Notes: generated by a model from the letters alone, not told the origin. A stretch of 64,000 bases of DNA from Adenophora triphylla var. japonica (GCA_022495995.1 JAFEMH010002102.1:248001-312000); one strand, 5' to 3'; shown: positions 1 through 11,795, counted from the first letter of the stretch. A program made the numbers and translations.

Positions 1-190
1 ATAGTAAAATAGGAGAGAGAATGAGTGGAGGAAATAGTAAATTTGAAAATGTTGTGAGTGTAATAGTAAAATAGAAAAGAGAATGAGTTGATGAAATAGT
101 AAAGATTCTTTGTTATTTTAAAAAAGATAAAGCTTCTAAGGAATGCCCTTTTAGAAAATTAGTGATTTTATTGGTATGAAGGGAAGGGAG
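1..190. mobile_element. Stowaway-like MITE, left end cut by window
   Basis: The right end reads GGGAAGGGAGTA, a decayed form of the Stowaway end (GGACGGAGGGAGTA) with TA beside it. The body matches the MITE at 910-1490, including AGTAAAATAG, GAGAATGAG and GAAATAGTAAAGATT. It lacks the insertion carried by that copy, so it shows the empty site. It is non-coding. Confidence 0.6.
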
Positions 191-383
191 TATAGCTTTG
201 TACTGGTACTTAATGGGCCTTACTTTATGTAGCTTACTTTTCCTGGAAGTCTGAGATTTTGGGCTTCCATCCATTGGGCTAAAAATTATTTTTACAACTT
301 TAATCTTATTATTTTGTGTAAATGTCTCAATAACAAAATAATGGAAAACAGATGTGAAATTGCAAGATTTGCATTATGATAAT

Positions 384-720
384 CTATAATATAAATCACA
401 ATCCCTCCGTGAACAGTACAAAGAACAGTATTACATGCCAAATTTTCCATTTTGCCCTTACTTAGTTGTCTCTTTCCCATTTTGACCTTTAAATTTTTTT
501 TTTAAATAATAATAATAAAAAAACGTGTCCTCGGATACGAACTTTTACTAGTCTATAGTATAAATGGCACCATGCCAATGAACAGTTCTATAAACAGTGC
601 CAGATTAATTTTTCCTATTTTGCTCTCACTAAGTTGTCCCTTTTTCATTTTGTCCTTAAAAATTTTTTTTTTAATAAAAAAAAAACACGTGTACTAGGAA
701 AAGGGCTTTTACTAATAAAT
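384..720. repeat. Two degenerate tandem copies of a ~169 bp AT-rich unit
   Basis: Copies begin near 384 (CTATAATATAAA) and 553 (CTATAGTATAAA). Both run through GAACAGT, a TTTTGC/TTTTG tract, a run of T, then ACGTGT and CTTTTACTA. The second copy is about 20-30% diverged by eye. The class is unknown; a non-autonomous DNA element is possible. Confidence 0.5.
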
Positions 721-909
721 TAATAATCAAGGGTACTAACATACTAATTTCTATGATATTATCAGAAATTGAAGTCCTTGGATTGGATGGATACTAATAT
801 TACTTCCAAAATAGATAACTGTTTAGTAATAGTCAAATAACAAACTATTTTAATATAAATTTTAACTCTAAAATACAAGTAATTTGTAACGACAAAAGTA
901 TACCATATG

Positions 910-1490
910 CTCCCTCCTTCCCATATTAATAATGTAGACCAAATATTTGGACACATAAATTAAGAAAAAGTAAAAGAGATAAATAGTGGAAGGAGGTGTT
1001 TGTGAGTATGTAAAATTAAATAGGAAAGAGAACGAGTGGGAGGAATAGTAAGCTGATTGGTGTTGTGAGTGTAAAAGTAAAGTAGGAGAAAGAATGAATG
1101 GGTGAAAGAGTCCATTTTGGGGGAAACTTGTTTCTTCATAAGTTATAAAAAGTCCACTTTCTAATTTTGAGTTTCGAGCGTAAAACATTGAGTTTCGAGC
1201 TTAAAACACTGAGTTTAGGCGTTAAAATACCTAGAAGTTAAAACATCGAGTTTAGGCGTTAAAACATCGAGTTAAGGTTAGTATCTAAAACATCGAGTTT
1301 ATGTCTTAAAACACTGAGTTTTTGTCTTGGATTTTTTAAAAACAAGACTTTTTATAAGTTTGGGGGAAACAGAGTTCCCCCAAAATTTTCTGTGGGTGAA
1401 ATAGTAAAGATTTTTTGTCATTTTAAACAGTTCACACTAATCTGGAACGAACCAAAAGAGAAATAAGTCCAATGTGGACGGAGGGAGTAT
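910..1490. mobile_element. Stowaway-like MITE, interrupted by a second MITE
   Basis: The left end CTCCCTCCTTCCCA and right end TGGACGGAGGGAG are inverted copies of the Stowaway terminal repeat, next to TA. The interior is non-coding. The element would be about 290 bp without the insertion at 1108-1392. ORFs read through it are chance. Confidence 0.7.
1108..1392. mobile_element. MULE-type MITE with 9-bp target duplication
   Basis: Imperfect terminal inverted repeats of about 40 bp run from GAGTCCATTTTGGGGG at the left to CCCCCAAAATTTTCTG at the right, and include ATAAAAAGTC/GACTTTTTAT. The 9-bp repeat TGGGTGAAA flanks it at 1099-1107 and 1393-1401, the size Mutator-like elements make. The centre (about 1165-1325) is a run of ~25-bp units around AAAACATCGAGTTTAGGCG. 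It is inserted inside the Stowaway-like MITE. Confidence 0.75.
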
Positions 1491-1746
1491 ATGGTTGTGA
1501 ATTTAAATGATTAACGAGGTGGTTTTACAAAAAAAAAAATGGGTGGTGTATCAAGAAACAAATGACCCAGTAGTACCTCAATTTCACTAACAATGCTAAA
1601 TATACAAAATTTTAATAATCAATATAGTCACCAAAATTTAATTGGATGTTAAATTAATAATTAGTGAGATTTACAAACACAAGATTCAATTACTTATTGA
1701 CAACAAATATGATTTTATAAGATTTTTTTTTTTTATGATTTTAGTT

Positions 1747-1992
1747 AGGGCGTAAGTAGTTCGGTTCAAACCGCGGTTCGAAATCGAATCAAATCAAATC
1801 ATGCGGTTTAGTTCGATTTTCAAGTAATCGTGGTTTGGTTCGATTTCAAAAAATGTCAAACTGTGTGGTTCGGTTTTGTCTGCAGTTTGGACCCCCAAAC
1901 CACGGTTCGAGACCGCGAGACCGAACCACCAAACCGAACCAATAAACCAAACCACCAAACCGAACCAATAAACTAAACCACCAAACCGTTCA
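1747..1992. repeat. Inverted GGTTCGGTTT repeat, hAT-like non-autonomous element
   Basis: The left part has GTTCGGTTCAAACCGCGGTTCG. The right part has the complementary AACCACGGTTCGAG followed by repeated ACCAAACCGAACCAATAAAC. Plants contain many hAT-like MITEs of this composition beginning TAGGG; here the left edge is TAGGGCG. The right terminus is not clear, so the class is tentative. Confidence 0.45.
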
Positions 1993-2309
1993 ATATTAAC
2001 CGTAGATATGTATATCTTTCATTTTCACCTTACATTTAGATTTGAAAAACCCTAATTCTATTCATGCGTTTTAGCCCATAAGCCTTTTTTCTTTTGGTTA
2101 ATCTTCTTGTAATAATGTTAATTAACTATTTAGTACATACTATTACAAGTACTCAAATGGCATGTTATCATAAAAATTGAAGCACAATTTCAAGTTATTT
2201 TTAAATGTTGAATCTCTTATGTATGATATGTTTGAAAAATCTAAACAAACATGACAATGAATTGTGTACTTTGAAACCATGTTCTAATTAATGGCTTAAG
2301 AAATGTTAT
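1993..2309. other. AT-rich stretch, nothing recognised
   Basis: No coding, RNA or repeat feature is recognised. It separates the MITE-rich flank from the truncated left edge of element B1. Confidence 0.5.
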
Positions 2310-2315
2310 ATTTCA

Positions 2316-2590
2316 TGGTTTGAAAACGTGTCATGTAGGGACGGACCCTTGTTGAAAATGTGTCGTGTAGGGACGAACCCTTTGTTGAAAATGTGTCGTG
2401 TAGGGACGGACCCTTTTATTAAAAAAATGTGTATATGGGGACGGACCCCTTTTGTCACAGTGGGTGCCGTGTTGGTACGGACCTTTTGTGTTTGTAAATG
2501 TGGACCGTGTTGGTACGGTCTTTTGTGTTTGTAAACGTGTACCGTGTTGGTACGGTCTTTATTTTTGTAAATGTGTGCCGTCATTTTTGT
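2316..2590 (+). repeat. Minisatellite in intron 1 of the B1 antisense PMD gene
   Basis: About eight units of 30-45 bp are built on GTGTCGTGTAGGGACGGACC, drifting to CCGTGTTGGTACGGTCTTTT. The same type of repeat fills intron 1 of the B2 copy (about 55230-55680). A pyrimidine-poor tract and CCTGCAG acceptor follow at 2640. Confidence 0.6.
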
Positions 2591-2640
2591 TTTTGTGTTA
2601 AGTATCGTTATTGACGTACCTTTGATGTGTTTACCTGCAG

Positions 2641-4026
2641 GAGGAGGTGCCTTCGTCTGGGAAGGCAAAAAAGATGAAGTCACGGTGGTCCCTTGAGGCC
2701 GTGATCGAGGTATGGAGGAACATGCCCAATATCTCCCGGGATGGGAGACCTAGCCCTCGGAGGCTAGTTATTGATTCTGGGCTAAACGTGTTCGTGGAGA
2801 ACTTGGCCGGGCTGGCGGAGACTCAGAAGAACAAAGGCATTTTTTGGCCTTGTCTGAGTATTGGTGGGATACTACGCACACCTTCCACTTCAGCTGGGGG
2901 GAGACGACGGTGACTCCCACAGATTTTGCGGCTATCACCGGGCTGTCCTTCAAGGGGAGTCGGTGAGATGGTGGGACGGTATGTCTGATGAGCGCCTGAC
3001 CGAACTGCTTGGCTTTGCTTCTTGGGCCCGTAAGGGCTTGGGTATGTTGTATCATGTGGTGGAGGCACGGATTATGGCCAACATCGGGGAGTACTGTTGG
3101 GGTACTGGGGTAGTGTCGGCGAAGCAGCTGGCACACTCATTTTTGTGGTTTGCCCTTTTCGAGACTTTGTTCTCGAACCGCTCTTCCATCGCTCTTTTCC
3201 CTCTGCTTGAGAGTCTGGTGGATTTGGAGAGGGTATGTGATATCGCCTGGGGAAAGGCGGGTTTGGCCGAGCTCTACTTTGCCTTGGACAAATTCATCCA
3301 GGGCGCGGTCAACTCCCTGGGGTGCTTCGACTTCGCACTGGAGGTATGAGTTTATTGCTTTTGTAGTTTAGCACTTCATCATTTCTCCTTTTTCTTTTTC
3401 TTTTTCTGAGCATTATCTGTTTTTTTGTGGCAGGTGTGGTGCTATGAGATCTTCAAGTGCCAGCCATGGGATTGGCATGACGAGGCTATGATAGGGTATC
3501 CTGCCATGTTGTGCTGGGCGCGCTCTCTGAGGAAGAGGCAGACTAGCCGGGGGAAGATCACTGTCACATACGTGGATGTGCAGCGATTTCTGGAGAGGGA
3601 TAGCCCGACTGGGTAATAGTTATACCCCTGGTCTCGGTACGACGAGGATGAGCTGGAGGGTTCCCCCTGGATGACGCGGCAGAGGAAGCTTCTGCGGGGC
3701 CTCACTTGCGACTCTATGTATTTTGGGGAGAGGGTCTTCTGGCAGCATGGCGCCGGTATTCCCCCTATTGCCCCGAGGGATCCGCCACTCCACATGATAA
3801 GCCCTACTGAGATGGACGGGTTGGAGTTCGAGAGGTACCAGGCTGGCGTAGGCGCCGAGGAGTTCATCCTGGAGGGCGAGGAGTATGCGGCCTTCGTCAG
3901 GCGGAAGCTGAGGATGCCGCATGTGTTGGCGAGGGAGAGGCGGACTGGTTCGTTGCGTCCTCAGGATGTTATGGTGCCTGGGCCGGACATCACCTATGTC
4001 GGTGGAGACTCTAGGAGGAGGGTGTC
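2641..4026 (+). pseudogene. PMD-like gene of B1, exons 2 and 3 (5' part)
   Basis: Exon 2 runs from the CAG acceptor at 2640 to GAG|GTATGAG at 3343. Exon 3 starts after TTTTTGTGGCAG at 3433. The translation carries landmarks of the plant mobile domain family (PF10536): SEYWWDTTHTFHF, TDFAAITGLSFKG, then FETLFSNRSS, LLESLVDLERV and AWGKAGLAELY. Exon 3 opens VWCYEIF, the family's 'IWAYE' block. Frameshifts lie near 2850 and 2960, and a stop follows SPTG near 3616. PMD proteins occur in host genes such as MAIN and MAIL1 and in transposons; no enzymatic role is visible. The gene is antisense to B1 pol. Exon 3 is split by element A and resumes at 11189. Exon 1, known from B2, is lost. Confidence 0.7.
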
Positions 4027-6472
4027 TGTGGACACCCCGACCTGGAACCTAACACGTGTTTCGAGCTGAAGAGGCCCAAACTATGAAAGACCACCTGTAA
4101 TTTAAAACTTTTTGGCATACCTGAAAAGGAACTAAACTTCAACCTTAACATTCAAATACTAACTTGGGTCATCTCCACCTGGAGGAAAAGGGGGTAACCA
4201 ACTTTGAACACTAACTCACTTTAGTTAGATATTACAATAGTTCGCAAATAAAATTTTGAAACCAAAGTGTTTATATATACAAACTCCACCAAGGAGTTAA
4301 ACCAAAATATAACTATACAACCTGTCTAGAACAAATACATACCCAACAAACCAAAAGACTCGTACAAACTCCTCCCCGTCCTCACTGGCCGGGTCCTCCT
4401 GTCTCAGTCCGATCTAAAACATTAAAGGGAGAAGGGTGAGAATAAATCTCAATAAGCTATTATGAATGCAACAATATGCCAAATAAGATGCAACACATAA
4501 CAAGTACATCTCACACATTGGTAAAATATTAAACACCTTCCGTTACCTTTGTTTACCTTTCCCGTCTGAATCATAAATTGTACAACAACGGGAGTAACTC
4601 CGCTTTTCAGGGAACCATATAAGATACTAGAAACTTTGTAAGGCTTTTGGCTCAATACAGATGCTATAACCCCAATCTGTGGACACAGAGGGGGATATGT
4701 CACATATATAATGTAATCCGAGCACCTTATGGAACAATTTCTCATAAGTGATCATATTCCATTATACCCCCAAACATCAGCTGATTAGCACAAGTTCAAG
4801 CACATAATAGTTACTTGAAATGAAATCAACCAAAGGGATAAGAATATAACAACATGGTAAAGCAATACTCATGTTCAATCAATACCATAGTGCAACATTC
4901 ATTTCATACACTATGTATAGTAAAATCAATGCATATGAACTCAAGTAAGGCAACAAGATATCATAAACTAGTCCTACATAATCATTATGCAACAATACAT
5001 GACCTATATAAAGGTCCAAGTTCAATTTACCAAGTTGGATTCACTTTGGCTAAGTTACAAATCAAGGCTGCCAAGCATTTTCCGAACAATATTTAAAGTA
5101 CTTCCACTATTTCATTTTAACCAAGTAAGATACCATTATGTAGCTAAAGTGTTCTACTTTAATCTAAGTTAAAGAGGGATCAATTATGTCTTAGGTAGAT
5201 TATGTTTCTAAGCCTTGGAAAAAGCTTCAGAAGCTGCAGGGCAGTGCCCTACTCGTGCCCCACTCGTGTCGTAGAGCACGACTCGTGCCCATTGTATACC
5301 CCATCAGATTCAGTCGTCCCCAATAGGCACGACTTAGACCAAACCTCAAGGGACGACTCATGCCCGACTCGTGCCGCAGAGCACGACTCGTGCCCTCAGC
5401 CCAGAACTCAGAATTCAGCTGAAACATCAGCAACCAAAGTCCCAAATGACATATACCAAATTTACTCTGTTTTAAGGACATAAAATAGGTTACTAAACTT
5501 CACCAAAACTTGTACCAAACCATTCCAACTCATTACCACTTCCACCAAGACCATTTCATTACAAGAAACTTGGTCCATAATACCATGCAATTATACTATT
5601 CCACCCTTCATATTTACACCAACCCAATTACTCCCATACCCTTTCCAAACTAATACAACACCAACCCACATCATTTTAGTACCAACTTTGTATCAAATTT
5701 CCATGCAACTATTCTTTCAAGTCATTAACACCAAAACATAAGTATTAACCTATATTCTTGCTATCATACAGCCAAACCATACTCATTTCAATTTCCACTT
5801 TTCCAAACCAAATCTTTCCAAATAAAAGTGTTCCAATAATACCAAAAATCATGTAAATCATTTTAATAACAACCATAATCAAAGGATGAACACTTTTTGA
5901 AACAAATCATAATAACTTACCAAAATAGTGCAAAATGAAATATTTATTTGACCGGCTCTACGCGTTCCCCTCGTCACCACGAACAAGAATACGCGAACGG
6001 ATTTAAAAACGGAGAAGTATTGAAGAGGCTATAATTTTTAGAAGAAGGAGCTTAGGTTTTGCTTCCATGGAGGATTTGAGAAGAAAATGGTACTGATTGT
6101 TTTAAAATGAGGTTTTCTTCATTTAAAGAGATAAACATTGTAAACTTACACTTCACCTCCTCCAAGGATCTAAGGAAATACCACTAACACCTCTACTCCT
6201 ATTCTTTACAACTAAGCTCCTCACAACTTTATAACTTACTACTTGAAAATTTCAATAATTATAAATTCACTACACCCTTTATTTTTATTCCCTTTTAGAC
6301 CCTTTAGTATTAAATTTAATTCATTTCATCCCAAGCTTCATATAAATCATCAAAATATAAAATGAGCACATAACTTCACAAGTAGCATACAAGGCATAAA
6401 ATGATATACTACCCTTCCAACCCCACGTGCTCAACATGTGCTAAATTAGTGCCTAATATTAGGGTCATGACA
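4027..6472 (-). repeat. Element A 3' LTR (left copy)
   Basis: It starts TGTGGACACC and ends GGTCATGACA on the plus strand. It lacks about 110 bp present at 9219-9329 of the other LTR. Near 5250-5400 it has repeated GCACGACTCGTGC-like dyads (5276-5288, 5381-5393). Confidence 0.9.
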
Positions 6473-6487
6473 CTCACTCCCCCTTAA
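6473..6487 (-). other. Polypurine tract of element A
   Basis: On the minus strand CTTTAAGGGGGAGTGAG directly precedes the 3' LTR start TGTCATGACC. This is the expected position for plus-strand DNA priming. Confidence 0.75.
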
Positions 6488-7496
6488 AGAAAATTTGCCC
6501 CGAATTTTAAACTTGCTTACTTGAATGATTAAATAAATAAGGTTACCTCCCAAACATTTCAAATTACAACTTCCAAATAGTTTCCTCGATGACATGATTC
6601 TTCTAAACCTTTTCACAACCCGAATACTCTAGGATTTCAATTCCCGGACTTGCGATTCTAATAACTCTCAACGATTCTTCCACACAAGTCAAATCCGCTT
6701 GAATATCATTGGTTGAAGAACTCCATACCAACTGATCTTCTCAAACTTTAAATAAGCAAGGATGTCATCCATAATAATTTCCACAAAGCCATCAAGATCA
6801 GGATTAAAATTCTGCTCATCATAACCATAAACAAAATCGATACCATTCTATAAGGTGTTTTTGATATAGGTATTGAACCTGACATTAAATCAATACAAAA
6901 TTTTACTTCTTTAACTGCCAACATGGAATACTCTGATGAAAGCACATCTACAATTTACTCATAACCGACCCATGAAATATTCCGAAGAACTTCTCTCAAG
7001 TCTAATACATACCATAAATCTGCACACTCTTTAAACAAAATTTTCAGCCATTAATGCATATATAACATGAATACCAAAAGAAAGACTGATCCGTATCGAA
7101 TACAACATAGGCAAGTCAATCATAGAAAAGAAGACTCGCTTCTTACGACAGTCTATCATTGCACGACCACTACTTAACCATTCTAGGACAAGTATACATC
7201 AAAATCACAAATTGGTAATCATACCAAATAGACTGGCAATACATGCCCAGCTATAACTACATCACACTTGTGGTAAATCAAGAAAATTTGAGGTACTCTC
7301 TCATAAGAGCAGAAACCTCTATCACATAAACAAATCTTAAGCAATATATGCCATGGGAAAGCAAAATGCAATGCCAAACATGCATGAAATGAACCGAGAT
7401 CTATAAAAGTATGACCCCTACTTCTGAGACAGGTATTGTACCTCTGAAGACCGCTGAGGAATCTATCCCACCAAGACACAAAACAAAGATTCAACC
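6488..7496 (-). pseudogene. Element A protease, RT and chromodomain remnants
   Basis: Minus-strand translation gives broken pieces of a Ty3/gypsy polyprotein. AGHVLPVYLV followed by CDFDV matches the protease C-terminus. About 7000-6850 reads KEVKFCIDLMSGSIPISKTPYRM-like, the start of RT. About 60 bp on, FVEIIMDDILAY resembles the RT catalytic block, so the fingers and palm between are deleted. RNase H and most of integrase are absent. The last 200 bp include ESLRVIR and KNHVIEETIWKL, like the chromodomain tail of chromoviruses. Stops and frameshifts are frequent and no product is expected. Confidence 0.6.
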
Positions 7497-8587
7497 TTAG
7501 ACATTCTCTTTTGGATTCCCTTCATTGTATCTTTTCATTCCACCTCTTTGCCCCCTTTGACCAATACCCGAAGCTAGCCTCTGATGAAATTTAGGACAAA
7601 TTTTCTTGTAGTGCCCCATTTCTCCACAATTCATGCATTTTCCTTGCTTGCTCCAACATTTATCTTCGGAATGACCTATCCTCTTGCAGTAACCACATAC
7701 AATCCCTAGCTGACTTGAAGTCGGACGAGTTGTCGAAGCCGCCACATTTCCTCATGTCGCTATCTCCGGTACTGACCCCCTTTGCCCTCTACTCTGTCCA
7801 GAACCTTCGCCTTGGAATTCTGTTTGCTTCCACTTCCACCCTCAGATCTACCCCGGTGCTCTTCAATAACATTCTCTATCTGATAAGCTCTATTCACTAC
7901 TGCTTGGAAATCTGTGAAGTCGTGTGTTAATAACTGCTTCCGAAACTCCAGCCTTAACCCTTTCACGAACCAATATACCTTTCTCTCTTCTTCTGGTAGT
8001 AAATGGGGACAATATCAAGCTAACTCTGTAAACTTGGCAGAATACTGTGCTACGGTCATCGTTCCTTGCTCCAATCTCAGAAATTCTACCTCCTTCTTGT
8101 CTCTTGTAACCATAGGAATGAAGTAATCCCAGAACTTTCGAGTGAAATTCTCCCACGTCTGCGGTGTATGGTCACGGTCCCAACTGTCCTTCACTATGTG
8201 CCACCAATGTTCGGCAGGTCCTTCTAACTTGAAGACAGTGCACCGTACTTTCTCCTCATCAGAGCTCTCCATTGCTGCGAAGATTTTGTTCATAGCTTCC
8301 AGCCATCTCTCCGCCTTCACCGTATCTGGGTCTCCATTAAAGCTTGGAGGTGACATCTTGATGAACTTTTCCAACCCATGCCCCAGTCTGTCCTCTTGAT
8401 GTTGCTGTGCTTGCCCTTGTGTTGCCATGTTTTGCAAAAATACCCTGAACATGTTCATCATCTCAACATTCGGATTTCCATTACCCCCGGCATTGCTAAC
8501 ATTGCCTTGAGCCTGATGCTGATCATCCTCATTCCCATCCATTGCATAAACTCCTGCATCAAACACTCGGCGTAAATTATCACACAC
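7497..8587 (-). pseudogene. Element A gag (capsid and nucleocapsid), inactivated
   Basis: From 8587 down to 8015 a 190-residue frame contains the retrotransposon gag core: MSPPSFNGDPD, AERWLEAMNKIF, KLEGPAEHWW, FTRKFWDYFIP, EFLRLEQGTMTV. A single in-frame TGA follows ELA. The same frame then resumes at YCPHLLPEEERKVYWFV and GLRLEFRKQL. After a frameshift near 7750, two CCHC zinc knuckles follow: CGYCKRIGHSEDKC and CMNCGEMGHYKKIC. Gag would form the particle and bind element RNA. The upstream primer site at 8629-8640 confirms orientation. Confidence 0.85.
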
Positions 8588-8628
8588 TCTCCCTTAAACT
8601 CGACATCTACCCTTAACCTCTAAACGAG

Positions 8629-8640
8629 GCTCTGATACCA
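8629..8640 (-). other. Element A primer-binding site (tRNA-iMet)
   Basis: On the minus strand TGGTATCAGAGC starts two bases after the 5' LTR. It is complementary to the 3' end of initiator tRNA-Met, the usual primer of chromoviruses. Confidence 0.92.
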
Positions 8641-8642
8641 AT

Positions 8643-11183
8643 TTTGGACACCCAGACCCGGAACCTAACACGTGTCCCGAGCTGAAGAGGCCCAAACTAT
8701 GAAAGACCACCTGGAATTTAAAACTTTTTGGCATAACCTGAAAAGGAACTAAACTTTAACCTTAACATTCAAATACTAACTTGGGTCATCTCCACCTGGA
8801 GGAAAAGGGGGTAACCAACTTTGAACACTAACTCACTTTAGTTAGATATTACAATAGTTCACAAATAAAATTTTGAAACCAAAGTGTTTATATATACAAA
8901 CTCCACCAAGGAGTTAAACCAAAATATAACTATACAACCCGTCTAGAACAACTACATGCCCAACAAACCAAAAGACTCGTACAAACTCCTCCCCGTCCTC
9001 ACTGGTCGGGTCCTCCTGTCTCAGTCCAATCTAAAACATTAAAGGAATAAGTGTGAGAATAAATCTCAATAAGCTATTATGAATGCAACAATATGCCAAA
9101 AAAGATGCAACACATAACAAGTATATCTCACACATTGGTAAAACAGTAAACACCTTCCGTTACCTTTATTTACCTTTCCCGTCTGAATCATAAATTGAAC
9201 AACAACGGGAGTAACTCCACTTATTCTACGAATGCATCTTCACCAGAACCAATATCATATAACCGAGAGAGCTATTATGATAACTCCTCTCTTGTAAACT
9301 GCTTAGGCATATTCACATCGTATAAGACCCGCTTTTCAGGGAACCATATAAGATACTAGCAACTCTGTAAGGCTTTTGGCTCAATACAGATGCTATAACC
9401 CCAATCTGTGGCCACAGAGGGGGATAGGTCACAGATATAATGTATTTCGAGCACCTTATGGAACAATATCTCATAAGTGATCGTATTCCATTATGCCCCC
9501 AAACATCAGCTGATTAACACAAGTTCAAGCACATAATAGTTACTTGAAATAAAATCCACCAAAGGGATAAGAATATAACAACATGGTAAAGCAATACTCA
9601 TGTTCAATCAATACCATAGTGCAACATTCATTTCATACACTATGTATAGTAAATTCAATGCATATGAACTCAAGTAAGGCAACAAGATATCATAAACTAG
9701 CCTTACATAATCATTATGCAACAATAAATGACCTCTATAAAGGTCCAAGTTCAATTTACCAAGTTGGATTCACTTTGGCTAAGTTACAAATCAAGGCTGC
9801 CAAGCATTTTCCGAACAATATTTAAAGTACTTCCACTATTCCATTTTAACCAAGTAAGATACCATTATGTAGCTAAAGTGTTCTACTTTAATCTAAGTTA
9901 AAGAGGGATCAATTATGTCTTAGGTAGATTAGGTTTCTAAGCCTTGGAAAAAGCTTCAGAAGCTGCAGGGCAGTGCCCCACTCATGCCGCAGAGCACGAC
10001 TCGTGCCCATTCTATACCCCATCAGATTCAGTCGTCCCCAATAGGCACGACTTAGACCAAACCTCAAGGGAGGAATCGTGCCCGACTCGTGCCCGACTCG
10101 TGCCCTCAGCCCAGAACTCAGAATTCAGCTGAAACATCAGCAACCAAAGTTCCAAATGACATATACCAAATTTACTCTGTTTTAAGGACATAAAATAGGT
10201 TACTAAACTTCACCAAAACTTGTACCAAACCATTCCAACTCATTACCACTTCCACCAAGGCCATTTCATTACAAGAAACTTGGTCCATAATACCATGCAA
10301 TTATACTACTCCACCCTTCATACTTACACCAACCCAATTACTCCCATACCCTTTTCAAACTAATCCAACACCAACCCACATCATTTTAGTACCAACTTTG
10401 TATCAAATTTCCATGCAACTATTCCTTTCAAGTCATTAACACCAAAACATAAATATTAACCTATATTCTTGCTATCATACAACCAAACCATACTCATTTC
10501 AATTTCCACTTTTCCAAACCAAATCTTTCCAAATAAAAGTGTTCCAATAATACCACAAATCATGTAAATCATTTTAATAACAACCATAATCAAAGGATGA
10601 ACACTTTTTGAAAGAAATCATAATAACTTACCAAAATAGTGCAAAATAAAATATTTATTTGACCGGCTCTACGCGTTCCCCTCATCACCACGAACAAGAA
10701 TACGCGAACGGATTTAAAAACGGAGAAGTATTGAAGAGGCTATAATTTTTAGAAGAAGGAGCTTAGGTTTTGCTTCCATGGAGGATTTGAGAAGAAAATG
10801 GTACTGATTGTTTTAAAATGAGGTTTTCTTCATTTAAAGAGATAAACATTGTAAACTTACACTTCACCTCCTCCAAGGATCTAAGGAAATACCACTAACA
10901 CCTCTACTCCTATTCTTTACAACTAAGCTTCTCACAACTTTATAACTTACTACTTGAAAATTTCACTAATTATAAATTCACTACACCCTTTATTTTTATT
11001 CCCTTTTAGACCCTTTAGTATTAAATTTAATTCATTTCATCCCAAGCTTCACATAAATCATCAAAACATAAAATGAGCACATAACTTCACAGGTAGCATA
11101 CAAGACATAAAATGATATACTACCCTTCCAACCCCACGTGCTCAACATGTGCTAAATTAGTGCCTAATATTAGGGTCATGACA
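8643..11183 (-). repeat. Element A 5' LTR (right copy)
   Basis: It matches 4027-6472 almost base for base, plus about 110 bp at 9219-9329. It ends GGTCATGACA at 11183 and the GTGTC target repeat follows. The inner end reads TTTTGGACACC instead of TGTGGACACC. Confidence 0.9.
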
Positions 11184-11795
11184 GTGTCGGTGCCCATCCC
11201 AGAGCAGGCTCCCGCCGCCTACCGGGTTGATCTAGATGCTGTGGTGAGTTTGTTTACTCTCTTCCTTCTTGGCATCTTGTTCTGTCTTTCTCTCTTTTGT
11301 CGAGTATTTTTTTTGTATCTCTTTTGCTGAGCGTTTCTTTTGTTGTTTGTTGTGCAGGTCTCGGGGCAGACCGTAGACGTACTAACCTGTCGCTATATGG
11401 GGCTGAGATCTTTCACGAAGAAGCTCTTGAGGAGGATGTCTTGCGGGTCTTCGCGGAGTGCGGCAGCTTTTGAGCCAATTCCTTCGAGGAGGTCCGTGGA
11501 TACTCCTTCCTCGAGGGCTGAGGCGGACCCACAGCCTGAGGTACCAGCTCGAGAACGGCATAGCTACGATGCGGGGACTTCTTCGGAGGGCCGAAGGCCG
11601 CGAACCTTTCATCACTTCTTCCCTTCGTCCTCGATTTCCTTCTTTGATCCTTTTTCTGGCCTCACTTCTTCAGACTATTTGGAGTACTCGATCGAGGAGG
11701 GGGTCGAGCTTTCCGACGATGAGGAGGTGGCCGCCGAATTCACCGAGATACAGGGGTTCCCGTCGGGCGAGGGTGATGGTGAGGATTCGGAGTAG
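11184..11795 (+). pseudogene. PMD-like gene of B1, exon 3 (3' part) and exon 4
   Basis: After the second GTGTC, exon 3 continues as VPIPEQAPAAYRVDLDAV and ends at 11243 before GTGAGT. The intron ends TTGTGCAG at 11357. Exon 4 reads VSGQTVDVLTCRYMGLRSFT, then a Ser/Pro-rich linker, and closes with an acidic tail (LSDDEEVAAEF, GEDSE) at TAG 11795. B2 has the same exon borders and tail (54749-57732), and F has the same splice positions (48645-50837). Removing element A and one GTGTC restores continuity with 2641-4026. The acidic tail is the most conserved part of exon 4; its role is unknown. Confidence 0.72.

Larger units (their letters stand above)
4027..11183 (-). mobile_element. Element A: chromovirus-type LTR retrotransposon with deleted pol
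   Basis: This is a complete insertion. Two direct LTRs of about 2.45 and 2.54 kb flank a 2.2 kb interior, with target duplication GTGTC at 4022-4026 and 11184-11188. The primer site beside the right LTR is complementary to initiator tRNA-Met, so it reads on the minus strand. The interior keeps gag, protease scraps, the RT edges and a chromodomain-like tail, but most of pol is gone. Long LTRs, tRNA-Met priming and the tail fit the Tekay/Del branch. The LTRs look nearly identical, suggesting a recent move using another element's enzymes. It lies in exon 3 of the B1 PMD-like gene. Confidence 0.88.

Noticed and set aside
868..1188. 106-codon minus-strand ORF
   Set aside because: It spans the junction of two MITEs and is low-complexity; no homology recognised.
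2306..2683. 125-codon minus-strand ORF with repeated peptide
   Set aside because: It is the translation of the intron minisatellite on the wrong strand.
2641..4026. PMD-like gene as a transposase or aminotransferase enzyme
   Set aside because: The family name includes 'aminotransferase-like', but no catalytic residues of either enzyme are visible.
8629..8640. tRNA-like 3' end
   Set aside because: Only 12 bases match; its place beside the LTR shows it is a primer-binding site.
4027..11183. The two 2.5-kb repeats as an assembly duplication
   Set aside because: Perfect target duplication, primer site and polypurine tract at the right places show true LTRs.
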